A stretch of DNA of 22,163 bases, taken from Pseudomonadota bacterium (GTDB taxonomy: Bacteria > Pseudomonadota > Alphaproteobacteria > Rhizobiales > Xanthobacteraceae). Where the stretch lies: the NCBI GenBank assembly GCA_023392205.1, contig JAEVZN010000569.1, positions 1 through 22,163 on the forward strand, read 5' to 3'. The first letter of the stretch is position 1. Every line of letters begins with the position of its first letter. This document shows, piece after piece, positions 7,461 to 14,856 of the stretch. The notes beneath the pieces are model-generated. The model was not told the origin of the DNA and did not search any database. It worked only from the letters and a program-made list of their open reading frames with translations. A program made the translations under genes and the position numbers.

Positions 7461-8888
7461 ATGTACACCGATCTGCAGCTTTACATCGACGGCGAATGGC
7501 TCAACGGCGCTGGCCGCAAGGGCGAGGACGTGATCAATCCGGCGACCGGCAAGGCGCTCGCGACGCTGCCGCATGCCGGCAAGGCCGATCTCGACCGCGC
7601 ACTTGAGTCCGCGGCGAAAGGGCTTGTCGTATGGCGCACGACGTCGGCTTATGACCGCGCGAAAGTGATGCGCAAGGCCGCCGACCTTGTGCGCGAGCGC
7701 GCCGATCAGATCGCCCGCATCATGGTGCAGGAGCAGGGCAAGCCGCTGGCCGAAGCCAAGGGCGAAGTGATCGTCACCGCCGACATCATCGACTGGATGG
7801 CCGAAGAGGGTCGCCGCGCCTATGGCCGTATCGTTCCCGGACGCGGTAAGAATATCCGCCAGATGGTGATGCAGGAGCCGGTCGGTGTCGTTGCGGCCTT
7901 CACGCCGTGGAATTTTCCGACGCTGACGCCGGTGCGCAAGATTGCCGGTGCGCTGGCGGCCGGTTGCTCGATCATCCTGAAGGCGTCGGAGGAGACGCCG
8001 GGTTCCTGTGTCGAACTGGTCAAGTGCTTCGTCGATGCGGGCGTGCCCAAGGGCGTGGTCCATCTCGTGTTCGGCGTGCCGTCGGATGTGTCCGAGCATC
8101 TGATCGGATCGGATATCGTGAAGAAGATCTCCTTCACCGGCTCGGTGCCGGTCGGCAAGCTTCTCGCGGGTCTTGCCGCCAAGGGCATGAAGCGCGCGAC
8201 CATGGAGCTTGGCGGACATTCGCCGGTGGTGGTGTTCGGCGATGCCGATCCGGAAAAGACCGCGGATACCATCGCTGCGTTCAAGTTCCGCAATGCCGGT
8301 CAGGTCTGCATTTCGCCGACGCGGTTCTATGTGCAGGACGGCGTGTATGATCGCTTCCTCAAGCGCTTCACCGAATTTGCGGAGAATGTGAAACTCGGCG
8401 ACGGTCTCGACAAGGACACGACGATGGGACCGCTCGCCAATCCGCGGCGTCTCGATGCGATGGAATCGATCGTGCAGGATTCGAAAAGCCGTGGCGGAAA
8501 GATCGTCACCGGCGGCAAGCGGCACGGCAACCAGGGCAATTATTTCGAGCCTACGGTGATCACCGATGTGCCCGACGATTCCAAGATCATGACCGAGGAA
8601 CCGTTCGGGCCGGTGGCGCCGATCGTGCGCTTCAAGAATTTTGACGAGGTGGTGGAGCGGGCCAATTCACTGCCGTTCGGTCTCGCTTCCTATGCCTTCA
8701 CCAGCAACGCACAGACCGCGACCATGATCGGCGACGCGCTGCAATCGGGCATGGTGGGTGTGAATTCGGTCGCCATCTCGACGCCGGAAACCCCCTTCGG
8801 CGGCATCAAGGAATCCGGCTACGGCTCCGAGGGTGGCATCGAAGGGCTTGAGGCTTATACCAACCGCAAGTTCATCTCACAGGGGTGA
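7461..8888 (+). CDS. NAD(P)-dependent aldehyde dehydrogenase, succinate-semialdehyde dehydrogenase type
   Basis: The 475-residue product is a full-length aldehyde dehydrogenase. Visible motifs are FTPWNFPTLTP (147-157) for cofactor binding and the catalytic Asn, ILKASEETP (172-180), SFTGSVPVGKLL (224-235), MELGGHSPVVVF (248-259) with general base E249, FRNAGQVCISPTRFYV (276-291) with nucleophile C283, and EEPFGPVAPIVRF near residue 380. It oxidises an aldehyde to its acid in the cytoplasm. The overall pattern resembles GabD-type enzymes, but the substrate is not fixed by these motifs. The start at 7461 (MYTDLQLYIDGEW) fits the family N-terminus; the upstream ATG at 7425 lies inside a repeat. 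It may take the end product of the preceding CoA-transferase/crotonase steps, though the repeat between them makes a shared transcript uncertain. Confidence 0.93.
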   Translation: MYTDLQLYIDGEWLNGAGRKGEDVINPATGKALATLPHAGKADLDRALESAAKGLVVWRTTSAYDRAKVMRKAADLVRERADQIARIMVQEQGKPLAEAKGEVIVTADIIDWMAEEGRRAYGRIVPGRGKNIRQMVMQEPVGVVAAFTPWNFPTLTPVRKIAGALAAGCSIILKASEETPGSCVELVKCFVDAGVPKGVVHLVFGVPSDVSEHLIGSDIVKKISFTGSVPVGKLLAGLAAKGMKRATMELGGHSPVVVFGDADPEKTADTIAAFKFRNAGQVCISPTRFYVQDGVYDRFLKRFTEFAENVKLGDGLDKDTTMGPLANPRRLDAMESIVQDSKSRGGKIVTGGKRHGNQGNYFEPTVITDVPDDSKIMTEEPFGPVAPIVRFKNFDEVVERANSLPFGLASYAFTSNAQTATMIGDALQSGMVGVNSVAISTPETPFGGIKESGYGSEGGIEGLEAYTNRKFISQG

Positions 8889-8973
8889 AGAAAACGGCGC
8901 TCGCGCATAGCAGCGAGGGAACGCTGGCCGGGTTCCGCAATTGGCTTATCAAAGCCATTGCGGGACCACGATC

Positions 8974-9489
8974 ATGCGAAATTCATTGCATCAGGCGCAA
9001 GCCGTTGCCGTCAGTCTGATACTGGCGTTGTCCGTATCCGTGTCGCACGCGCAGATGATGCGCAGTGATCTCCGCGGCGATCTCGGCTGGCGGACCTATG
9101 CCGATCGCGACAGCGGCGTGCGCGTCGATTTTCCCGCCCGCTTGTTCCCGGTCGATGCGGGAGAACCGGATCGCGGCGTCGGGCGCATTTTCGAGACGGA
9201 GGATGGCCGCGCCCGCTTCTCGGCCTATTCCCTGGAGAACGAGGCCAACGATACGCCGCAGAGTTATCTGCGCAAATACCTGAAGGTTGACACGTCGAAG
9301 ATCGATTACCGTCGCGTCACCAACCGGTTCTTTGTCGTGTCCGGCGTGCAGAACGGCAATGTCTATTATAGCCGCTGCAATTTCCGCGGCCGCATGCATT
9401 GCATCTACATGTCCTATCCGGCGCCCGAGGTGCGGGCATGGGATAACATCGTGACGCGCGTCAGCCTGTCGCTGCGCGCGCTCCCCTAA
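8974..9489 (+). CDS. Small exported protein of unknown function
   Basis: The 171-residue product opens with a clear signal peptide: MRNSLHQAQAVAVSLILALSV, then SVSHAQ as the cleavage region. The mature part is mixed alpha/beta in character and contains GWRTYADRDSGVRVDFPARLFP, a phrase type seen in exported proteins that handle peptidoglycan or lipids, but I do not recognise a named domain. Near the end are two cysteines in YYSRCNFRGRMHCIYMSYP that could form a disulfide in the periplasm. ATG 8974 was chosen over an upstream TTG at 8941 because it places the signal peptide at the N-terminus. It is separated from the aldehyde dehydrogenase by 85 bases and converges with the molybdenum hydroxylase gene, with 15 bases between stops. 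No function is proposed. Confidence 0.78.
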   Translation: MRNSLHQAQAVAVSLILALSVSVSHAQMMRSDLRGDLGWRTYADRDSGVRVDFPARLFPVDAGEPDRGVGRIFETEDGRARFSAYSLENEANDTPQSYLRKYLKVDTSKIDYRRVTNRFFVVSGVQNGNVYYSRCNFRGRMHCIYMSYPAPEVRAWDNIVTRVSLSLRALP

Positions 9490-9504
9490 CCCGACCCGAT
9501 ACCC

Positions 9505-11832
9505 TCACTCCGGATTGGACTGACATGCCCGCCAGACCTTCTCTATGGTCGCGGGCATGTTCATCTGCGCGGCCGCAGGCACCGCATCGGCAATCGCATT
9601 CATGATCGCGGCGAGCGAGGCCGTGGTGCCGGCTTCGCCGACGCCCTTCACGCCAAGCGGATTGGTGGTGGCCGGCACCGGATGCGAGACATCGCGAAGC
9701 ACAGGCGGCATGTTGTGTGCGCGCGGCATGGCGTAATCCATGAACGAGCCGGTCACCAGCTGGCCGCTCCCGGAATCATACACGGCGTTCTCGAGCAGCA
9801 CCTGGCCCAGCCCCTGCGCCAGCCCGCCATGCACCTGCCCATGCACGAGCTTGGCGTCGAGCATATTGCCGCAATCGTCGACGGCATAATAGGCGACGAC
9901 GTCGACTTCGCCTGTTTCCGGCGTCACTTCGACTTCCGCGATATGGCAGCCATTGGGAAATGTCTGCGGCGTGTCGGCGGCGAGCTTGGTGTCGAGGTCT
10001 TCCGCAATCTCGCCCTTCGCCTTCAACTCGGTGGCCTTCGTGGCCAGTTCGAACAGACCGATCTGCCGGTCGGTGCCGACGACCGTGAATGCGCCGCGCG
10101 CATAGGCAATGTCCTTCTCGTCGGCCTCCAGCACATGCGCGGCGATGCTCTTGCCCTTGTCCAGCATGGCTTCGACCGCACGCACGACAGCGGTGCCGGC
10201 CGTGATGGTCGAGCGCGACGCAACGGACGGGAATCCCTTGATCTCGAGATCGCTGTCGCCATGCCGATGCTTCACCTGCGCAGCGTCGATGCCGAGCTTT
10301 TCGGCAATGAGACGCGGATACACGGTCGCGTGGCCCTGACCGGTATTGCCGACATTCATGCTGACCGTCAGCGTCTCCTGGCCGGGAAAGGTCAGCATCG
10401 CGCCTTCGGTCGGAAGCCCGCCGGAATGTTCGAGAAAGCAGGACAGGCCGAGCCCGCGCAGCTTGCCGTCCGCTTCCGATTGCTGCCGCCTAGCGTCGAA
10501 GCCTGCGAGATCGGCCAGCGCCAGCGCCTTGTCGAAAATAGCCGGGAATTCGCCGCTGTCATAGGTCGCGCCGACTGCGGTCTTGTATGGCATGGCGGCT
10601 GCCGGGATCAGATTGCGCCGCCGGATTTCCACGCGATCGATGCCGCTCAGCCGCGCCGCCTCGTCGACCAGCCGTTCGATCAGATAATTCGCTTCCGGGC
10701 GTCCGGCGCCGCGATAGGGGCCGGTCGGCACCGTATTGGTGTAGACGCATTGCACACCGATATCGATCTTCGGAATGTCGTACATGGCCGGGAAACAGCG
10801 CGCGAAATTGTTGGTCGCGAGCTGGATGCCGGCGGAAGCGACATAGGCGCCGAGATTCTGCACCTGCAATGCGCGCAGCGCGAGAAAGCGTCCGTCCTTG
10901 TCGAGCGCCAGCCATCCCTCGGTGACGTTGTCGCGCGCCTGGTTGTCGCTGTTGAAGGCTTCCGAACGGCTCGCCATCCAATGCACCTTACGGCCAAGTT
11001 TTTTCGCCGCCACCAGCAATACCGGATATTCCGGATAGGCGCCGCTCTTCAGCCCGAATGCCCCGCCAACATCTTCGGTGGTGACGCGGAGCTTCTGCTT
11101 GTCGATGCCCATGATGGCGGCGACCATGTCGCGCATCGGGCCTGCGCCTTGCGAGCAGACGCGCAGATGATAGCGATCGGCCTTGGCATCGTAGCTCGCC
11201 GTGCCGCCGCGCGTTTCCATGGTCGCCATGACCATGCGCTGCTGCGTGACCGTAACGCGGGCGACATAAGCCGCCGATGTCAGGATCTCGTCGATCGCCG
11301 CCACATTGGCCGGATCGTCGACCGGGCCGGGCCAGTCGAGCGCCAGGTTCGCGGCAATGTCGCCGTAAAGCTGCGGGGCGTCTGCCGATAGCGCTGCGCG
11401 CGCATCGGTCACCGCGGGCAATTCCTCGTATTCGACAACGACCTGTTCGGCGGCTTCCAGCGCGGCGTTGAGACTCTCCGCCAGGACCAGCGCCACGGCC
11501 TCGCCGACATGCATCACTTTGTGCTGCGCCAGCGGCGGCCGGTGCGAAAAGGCGATCTTCGCGCCGCCGCGTCCGGTCAGCGGCGGATGCCGTGTCACGG
11601 TCCCGACACCCTCCATATCGGCCGCCGTCAGGACGCCGATCACACCCGGCACCTGCAGGGCCGCGGCTGTATCGATGCCGACAATATTCGCATGCGCATG
11701 CGGCGAGCGCAGGAATACGGCATGGGCGGCGCCCTGCTTCTCGACGTCGTCCACGAACCTGCCGCGTCCGCGGATCAGGGCGTCGTCTTCGACGCGGGGG
11801 AGATGGAAATGGTCACCATGCTCAGCATTCAT
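9505..11832 (-). CDS. Xanthine dehydrogenase-family molybdopterin-binding large subunit (form II CoxL-like)
   Basis: The 775-residue protein is a full molybdenum hydroxylase large subunit. Seen in order: GRGRFVDDV (22-30), the small a/b hammerhead domain, VGEAVALVLAES (109-120), GGAFGLKSG (256-264), PYRGAGRPEANY (372-383), NTGQGHATVYPRLIAEKLG in the C-terminal half, and GVGEAG with the catalytic base E733. PYRGAGR matches the motif of form II CoxL proteins rather than the AYRCSFR of true CO dehydrogenase, so CO is not the expected substrate; hydroxylation of an aldehyde, heterocycle or other organic substrate is likelier. Such enzymes normally need a 2Fe-2S subunit and an FAD subunit, and neither is encoded beside it. 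The start has GGAAGG eight bases upstream. It is the last gene of a minus-strand series after the Gfo/Idh/MocA oxidoreductase, 112 bases upstream. Confidence 0.92.
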   Translation of the reverse strand: MNAEHGDHFHLPRVEDDALIRGRGRFVDDVEKQGAAHAVFLRSPHAHANIVGIDTAAALQVPGVIGVLTAADMEGVGTVTRHPPLTGRGGAKIAFSHRPPLAQHKVMHVGEAVALVLAESLNAALEAAEQVVVEYEELPAVTDARAALSADAPQLYGDIAANLALDWPGPVDDPANVAAIDEILTSAAYVARVTVTQQRMVMATMETRGGTASYDAKADRYHLRVCSQGAGPMRDMVAAIMGIDKQKLRVTTEDVGGAFGLKSGAYPEYPVLLVAAKKLGRKVHWMASRSEAFNSDNQARDNVTEGWLALDKDGRFLALRALQVQNLGAYVASAGIQLATNNFARCFPAMYDIPKIDIGVQCVYTNTVPTGPYRGAGRPEANYLIERLVDEAARLSGIDRVEIRRRNLIPAAAMPYKTAVGATYDSGEFPAIFDKALALADLAGFDARRQQSEADGKLRGLGLSCFLEHSGGLPTEGAMLTFPGQETLTVSMNVGNTGQGHATVYPRLIAEKLGIDAAQVKHRHGDSDLEIKGFPSVASRSTITAGTAVVRAVEAMLDKGKSIAAHVLEADEKDIAYARGAFTVVGTDRQIGLFELATKATELKAKGEIAEDLDTKLAADTPQTFPNGCHIAEVEVTPETGEVDVVAYYAVDDCGNMLDAKLVHGQVHGGLAQGLGQVLLENAVYDSGSGQLVTGSFMDYAMPRAHNMPPVLRDVSHPVPATTNPLGVKGVGEAGTTASLAAIMNAIADAVPAAAQMNMPATIEKVWRACQSNPE

Positions 11833-11874
11833 CGTCCGGGCCTTCCGAATCCGTCATTCCCGGCCATGCGGCCG

Positions 11875-11932
11875 GGCCATCCCCCCTGTGTGGCGGTGAA
11901 GCAAGACGCCGGGATGGCCGGTTTTTCCGGCC
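11875..11932. repeat. Overlapping inverted repeats between two minus-strand genes
   Basis: GGCCATCCC (11875-11883) pairs with GGGATGGCC (11911-11919). An alternative hairpin, GGCCGG-TTTTT-CCGGCC (11916-11932), shares the second arm, so the two structures exclude each other. They fill the 112-base gap between the Gfo/Idh/MocA gene and the molybdenum hydroxylase gene and could trim or attenuate the transcript. The sequence resembles dispersed intergenic repeats of Bradyrhizobium relatives. Confidence 0.45.
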
Positions 11933-11944
11933 GCGGCACGCCCC

Positions 11945-13036
11945 TCAGAGGGGTGTGCGCTGCGCCTTGATCATGTCGGCGATGCCCGCCAGCGTCTCGT
12001 TTGTCAACGGGATGTCGACCGGGGCGTTGCGTTCGGCCGAGAGGTCCGCCGCCAGATAACATTCCATGACGGTGCGGGCGCTCTCCGGCGACACCATGGG
12101 CGGCCGGTCCATGATGCAGGATTCGAGGAAATGGATGGTTTCCGGCCCCATCTGGCCGGCAAAGACGTGATCGACCTGCTCGCCCGGCATGGTCGACATC
12201 GGATATTGCATGCCGTCCTTGACCGTGTTGAGCCAATGGTCGCGGGCGGTGTCGTCGAGAAACAGCGAGCCTTCGGTGCCGGTAATCTCGATGGTTGTAG
12301 CGCAGTAATTCGGATAGCTGGGCGGGAGATTCCAGCCGCCGCCAATGGCGACCAGCACGCCGTTGTCCATCTTCACCGTGGTCCACATGATGTCATAGGA
12401 GCCGTTGACCGGCTGCATGTAGCCGTAGGCGCCCTGCGAATAGACGCTGACCGGCTTGGCCGGCTCCAGCAGCCAGAACACGATGTCGAGGTCGTGGGTC
12501 GATTCCATCGCGGCGGGCGACAGCCGCACGCGGCTTGCGATCTTCTTGCCGAGGCTGCGCGACAGATGCCGGCTCACCATGACCGAGACCGGCTTGCCCA
12601 GCGTGCCGTCGGTCAGCTTCTTCTTGGCATAGGCGAATTTGGTGTTGAAGCGCTGTGAATAGCCGATGGTGAATTTGACATTGTTGCGCTTCGACAGCGT
12701 GATCAGTTCGTCGGCTTCGTAGAGTTCGAGCGCGACCGGCTTTTCCAGCAGCACATGCTTGCCGGCTTTCAGGCAATCGCGCGCGATCGGATAATGCGTG
12801 TTTTCCGGTGTGGTCGAGATATAGACGACCTTCACATCGTCGTTCCTGACGATGTCCTGGTAATCGGCGGTCGCGACCGCGGCATCGGTCAGTTGCTGGA
12901 TTTCCTTCAGCCGGTCGGGCCTGATGTCGCAGACATGCAGTTTCTTGACCAAGGGATAGCGCGACAGGGTCTCCGCCCGGATGCCGCCGCACCATCCGGT
13001 GCCGATGACGGCCACTTCAACAGGTTCTACCGGCAT
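11945..13036 (-). CDS. Gfo/Idh/MocA-family NAD(P)-dependent oxidoreductase
   Basis: The 363-residue protein has an N-terminal Rossmann fold with VAVIGTGWCGG (8-18), an acidic residue after the second strand (VCDIRPDRL), the EKPVAL signature (98-103; K99 is the expected catalytic Lys), and MESTHDLDIVFWLLE (178-192) with the H-D pair used in the active site. These enzymes oxidise or reduce hydroxyl or carbonyl groups on sugars, inositols and related compounds in the cytoplasm; the substrate is unknown. The start at 13036 is supported by GGGAG five bases upstream; a more distal ATG at 13048 lacks such a site, and the frame above it runs into repeats. It lies between the CoA-transferase-like genes and the molybdenum hydroxylase gene on the same strand. 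Confidence 0.9.
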   Translation of the reverse strand: MPVEPVEVAVIGTGWCGGIRAETLSRYPLVKKLHVCDIRPDRLKEIQQLTDAAVATADYQDIVRNDDVKVVYISTTPENTHYPIARDCLKAGKHVLLEKPVALELYEADELITLSKRNNVKFTIGYSQRFNTKFAYAKKKLTDGTLGKPVSVMVSRHLSRSLGKKIASRVRLSPAAMESTHDLDIVFWLLEPAKPVSVYSQGAYGYMQPVNGSYDIMWTTVKMDNGVLVAIGGGWNLPPSYPNYCATTIEITGTEGSLFLDDTARDHWLNTVKDGMQYPMSTMPGEQVDHVFAGQMGPETIHFLESCIMDRPPMVSPESARTVMECYLAADLSAERNAPVDIPLTNETLAGIADMIKAQRTPL

Positions 13037-13070
13037 TTCGTCTCCCATCAGTGCCGTGCCCGTGCGTGTC

Positions 13071-13157
13071 GCGGGCATCCATTCTTCTTGTTGCGGGCAT
13101 CCATTCTTGTTGGAAGACATTGATCGCGAGATGGATTGCCGGGGCAAGCCCGGCAAT
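13071..13157. repeat. Tandem 16-base repeat and TTGCCGGG palindrome
   Basis: GCGGGCATCCATTCTT occurs exactly twice, at 13071-13086 and 13093-13108, a 22-base period. It is followed by a perfect 9-bp hairpin, ATTGCCGGG (13135-13143) and CCCGGCAAT (13149-13157) around GCAAG. The palindrome belongs to a type I know as frequent between genes in Bradyrhizobium relatives. The block sits just downstream of the CoA-transferase beta stop, in the gap before the Gfo/Idh/MocA gene, and may end or weaken transcription there. Confidence 0.65.
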
Positions 13158-13165
13158 GACGGCCG

Positions 13166-13903
13166 CTAGGCAGCTTTCACGATGCCGAAAACCTGCTCTG
13201 CGAATTTCGGATAAACATCGGCCAGCTCCGGCGCGACCACCTCCCGCATCACGCGAAGCGTTTCCGCATCGGGCGCCGGCGTCTCCGGCACATGCGCCGG
13301 TCGGTCGAAATCGAAACCGGTCTGTTCGACAATCTCAGCCGGCGAATGGCCGGGATGCACGCTGCGCAGGCGGAATCGCTGCGCGCCCTTGTCGAAATCG
13401 AACAGGCAGCGATTGGTGATCAGGGCCGCGGGTCCGCCCTTGCGATAGACATTGGGAGCGCTGACTCCGGGCGCGCTGATGAAACTGACATGGGGCACCA
13501 GCGTGCGGCGCGAATGTTCGGTGCGGAACAGAATGACTTTTGGAACGACGAAATAGAGATAGGCCGATCCGAACGAGCCGGGGAAGCGCACCTGCGGCCG
13601 GTCGTGATCGCCGATGCCGACCAGATTGATATTGCCCTGTCCGTCGATCTCGCCGCCGGACAGGAAGAACACATCCATGCGCCCCTGGCCGGCGCAATCG
13701 AACAATTCGACGCCGCCTTCGGTGAAGAAGTTGTGCTTGCGGCTCTGCAGCAGCGATACATAGGGGCGGCCCTTGCCGCGCGCATTTTGCAAAAGCGCCG
13801 CGGCGGCCGGAATGGGCGAGGCATTGCCGACCGCGACATGGCGAACATCGCCGATCAGATCGGCGACGGCGGCAATGAGAAGCTCTTCGGGCTGAAAGGA
13901 CAT
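13166..13903 (-). CDS. Family I CoA-transferase-like beta subunit (GctB/IpdB-like), catalytic Glu replaced
   Basis: The 245-residue protein aligns by eye along its length with glutaconate CoA-transferase beta: FLSGGEIDGQGNINLVGIGD (79-98), VRFPGSFGSA, LVPHVSFISAPG, and a C-terminal half with HPGHSPAEIVEQTGFDFD followed by PAPDAETLRVMREVVAPEL. In the glutaconate enzyme the nucleophile is a Glu in the segment VESG near residue 54. The matching stretch here reads SLLQSRKHNF, placing Q53 at that position. Without the Glu a CoA-transferase cycle through a glutamyl-CoA thioester is not expected. IpdAB, a relative from steroid catabolism, uses this fold for ring-opening hydrolysis instead, so a hydrolase or retro-Claisen role is possible. 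It follows the alpha subunit gene by 6 bases and surely works with it. Confidence 0.86.
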   Translation of the reverse strand: MSFQPEELLIAAVADLIGDVRHVAVGNASPIPAAAALLQNARGKGRPYVSLLQSRKHNFFTEGGVELFDCAGQGRMDVFFLSGGEIDGQGNINLVGIGDHDRPQVRFPGSFGSAYLYFVVPKVILFRTEHSRRTLVPHVSFISAPGVSAPNVYRKGGPAALITNRCLFDFDKGAQRFRLRSVHPGHSPAEIVEQTGFDFDRPAHVPETPAPDAETLRVMREVVAPELADVYPKFAEQVFGIVKAA

Positions 13904-13909
13904 CAGGCT

Positions 13910-14740
13910 CTATGCCGCCTGCTTCGCATACACATGCTCGTCCAGATAGCGCGCAAAGCCGTCTTCCGTATTCGCCAGCCGCGCATATTCGGCCAGATGC
14001 CCCATATCGGCGTCGTAGCGGCCGGGCAGCGACAGCGGCCAGGCGCCATTCTCGACCACGGCCACCGCGTCGACATAGAAGCCGGGCAAAGTGCCCGCGG
14101 CCAGCAGCGGATCGTCGAGCAGATTCCCGTCGTGGATTTTTTCCACCGTCACAACCGTGTGGCGCGCTGCATGCGCAAGCGTCCCGAGATCGCGCTCGCG
14201 CCCGATCCAGACATTGCCGTCGCGGTCGGCCATCGCGGCATGAAACAGCGCCACATCCGGATGGATGGCCGGCAGCAGGACAACCGGATCGTCATTGCCG
14301 AACGGATTGTCGATCACCCGCCAGTCGCTGCGGATCGCCATCAGGTCGGAGCCGATCAGGCCGCGCAGCGGCATGAACGGATTACCCTTCTCGGCCGCTT
14401 CCAGTGCGGCATAAAGCGCCGGGCAGGTGGCATCCTTCATCCGCAATGTGCCGCCGGTCATAGCCGCGACAAAACGCGGGGCCGGCCCCATTTCGCCAAG
14501 ACTGACGGCCGAGGTCTCCAGCGTCTCCACGCATCCGGCGCCGATCAGGAGATCGGCCTGCATGGTGGATGCGGGCAGGGCCACCAGATGAAGCTTTTTC
14601 ACATTATCATGTGTGCGCTGGCGGCGGATCAGGGCGCGCGTGGCGGCCATGGCGACGCCGGCCTGTTCGCGCGGCACCGCCAGCAGGCAGCCATCGGTCA
14701 CGGCGGCGAGCGCCTCGTCGAGAGATGCGATACTGGACAT
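13910..14740 (-). CDS. Family I CoA-transferase-like alpha subunit (GctA/IpdA-like)
   Basis: The 276-residue protein carries alpha-subunit signatures: a Gly-rich VAAMTGGTLRMKD region (91-103), GNPFMPLRGLIGSDL (119-133), and HPDVALFHAAMADRDGNVWIG in the middle, a close form of the family phrase HPDVALIHA..AD..GN. The C-terminal half contains EKIHDGNLLDDPLLAAGTLPGFYVDAV, where related proteins place the CoA-site loop. It should pair with the beta subunit encoded 6 bases downstream to act on an acyl-CoA. From memory, IpdA of mycobacteria uses a Glu near residue 105; the corresponding stretch here (MKDATCPAL, 101-109) has no Glu, so neither known catalytic glutamate is evident in this pair. It leads the minus-strand series and is divergent from the hydroxyacid dehydrogenase gene. 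Confidence 0.84.
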   Translation of the reverse strand: MSSIASLDEALAAVTDGCLLAVPREQAGVAMAATRALIRRQRTHDNVKKLHLVALPASTMQADLLIGAGCVETLETSAVSLGEMGPAPRFVAAMTGGTLRMKDATCPALYAALEAAEKGNPFMPLRGLIGSDLMAIRSDWRVIDNPFGNDDPVVLLPAIHPDVALFHAAMADRDGNVWIGRERDLGTLAHAARHTVVTVEKIHDGNLLDDPLLAAGTLPGFYVDAVAVVENGAWPLSLPGRYDADMGHLAEYARLANTEDGFARYLDEHVYAKQAA

Positions 14741-14856
14741 GATTATTCCCGGCCCTGCGGCATCATAGGCGGATGCCGGTCGCTTGCGAAGTGCTTGCGG
14801 CGGTCGCGGCGTGTGTTACCAGACGGGCCACAAACGCCGCGAGAGGAAACAAACAT
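14741..14856. promoter_or_regulatory. Divergent intergenic region
   Basis: This 116-base gap lies between the divergent starts of the CoA-transferase alpha gene and the beta-hydroxyacid dehydrogenase gene, so promoters for both should be here. A direct repeat GCTTGCG-AAGT-GCTTGCG is visible near 14782-14799. I could not place convincing -35/-10 pairs. Confidence 0.35.

Noticed and set aside
7407..8525. 372-codon minus-strand open frame
   Set aside because: Antisense to the aldehyde dehydrogenase, whose full motif set is on the plus strand.
9682..11391. 569-codon plus-strand open frame
   Set aside because: Antisense to the molybdenum hydroxylase gene; composition is Arg/His/Asp-rich and lacks domain signatures.
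9505..11832. True carbon monoxide dehydrogenase (CoxL form I)
   Set aside because: The form I active-site motif AYRCSFR is not present; the sequence has PYRGAGR, and no CoxS or CoxM gene is adjacent.
13071..13108. Start of a CRISPR array
   Set aside because: There are only two repeat units of 16 bases with a 6-base spacer, which does not fit repeat or spacer sizes of any CRISPR array.
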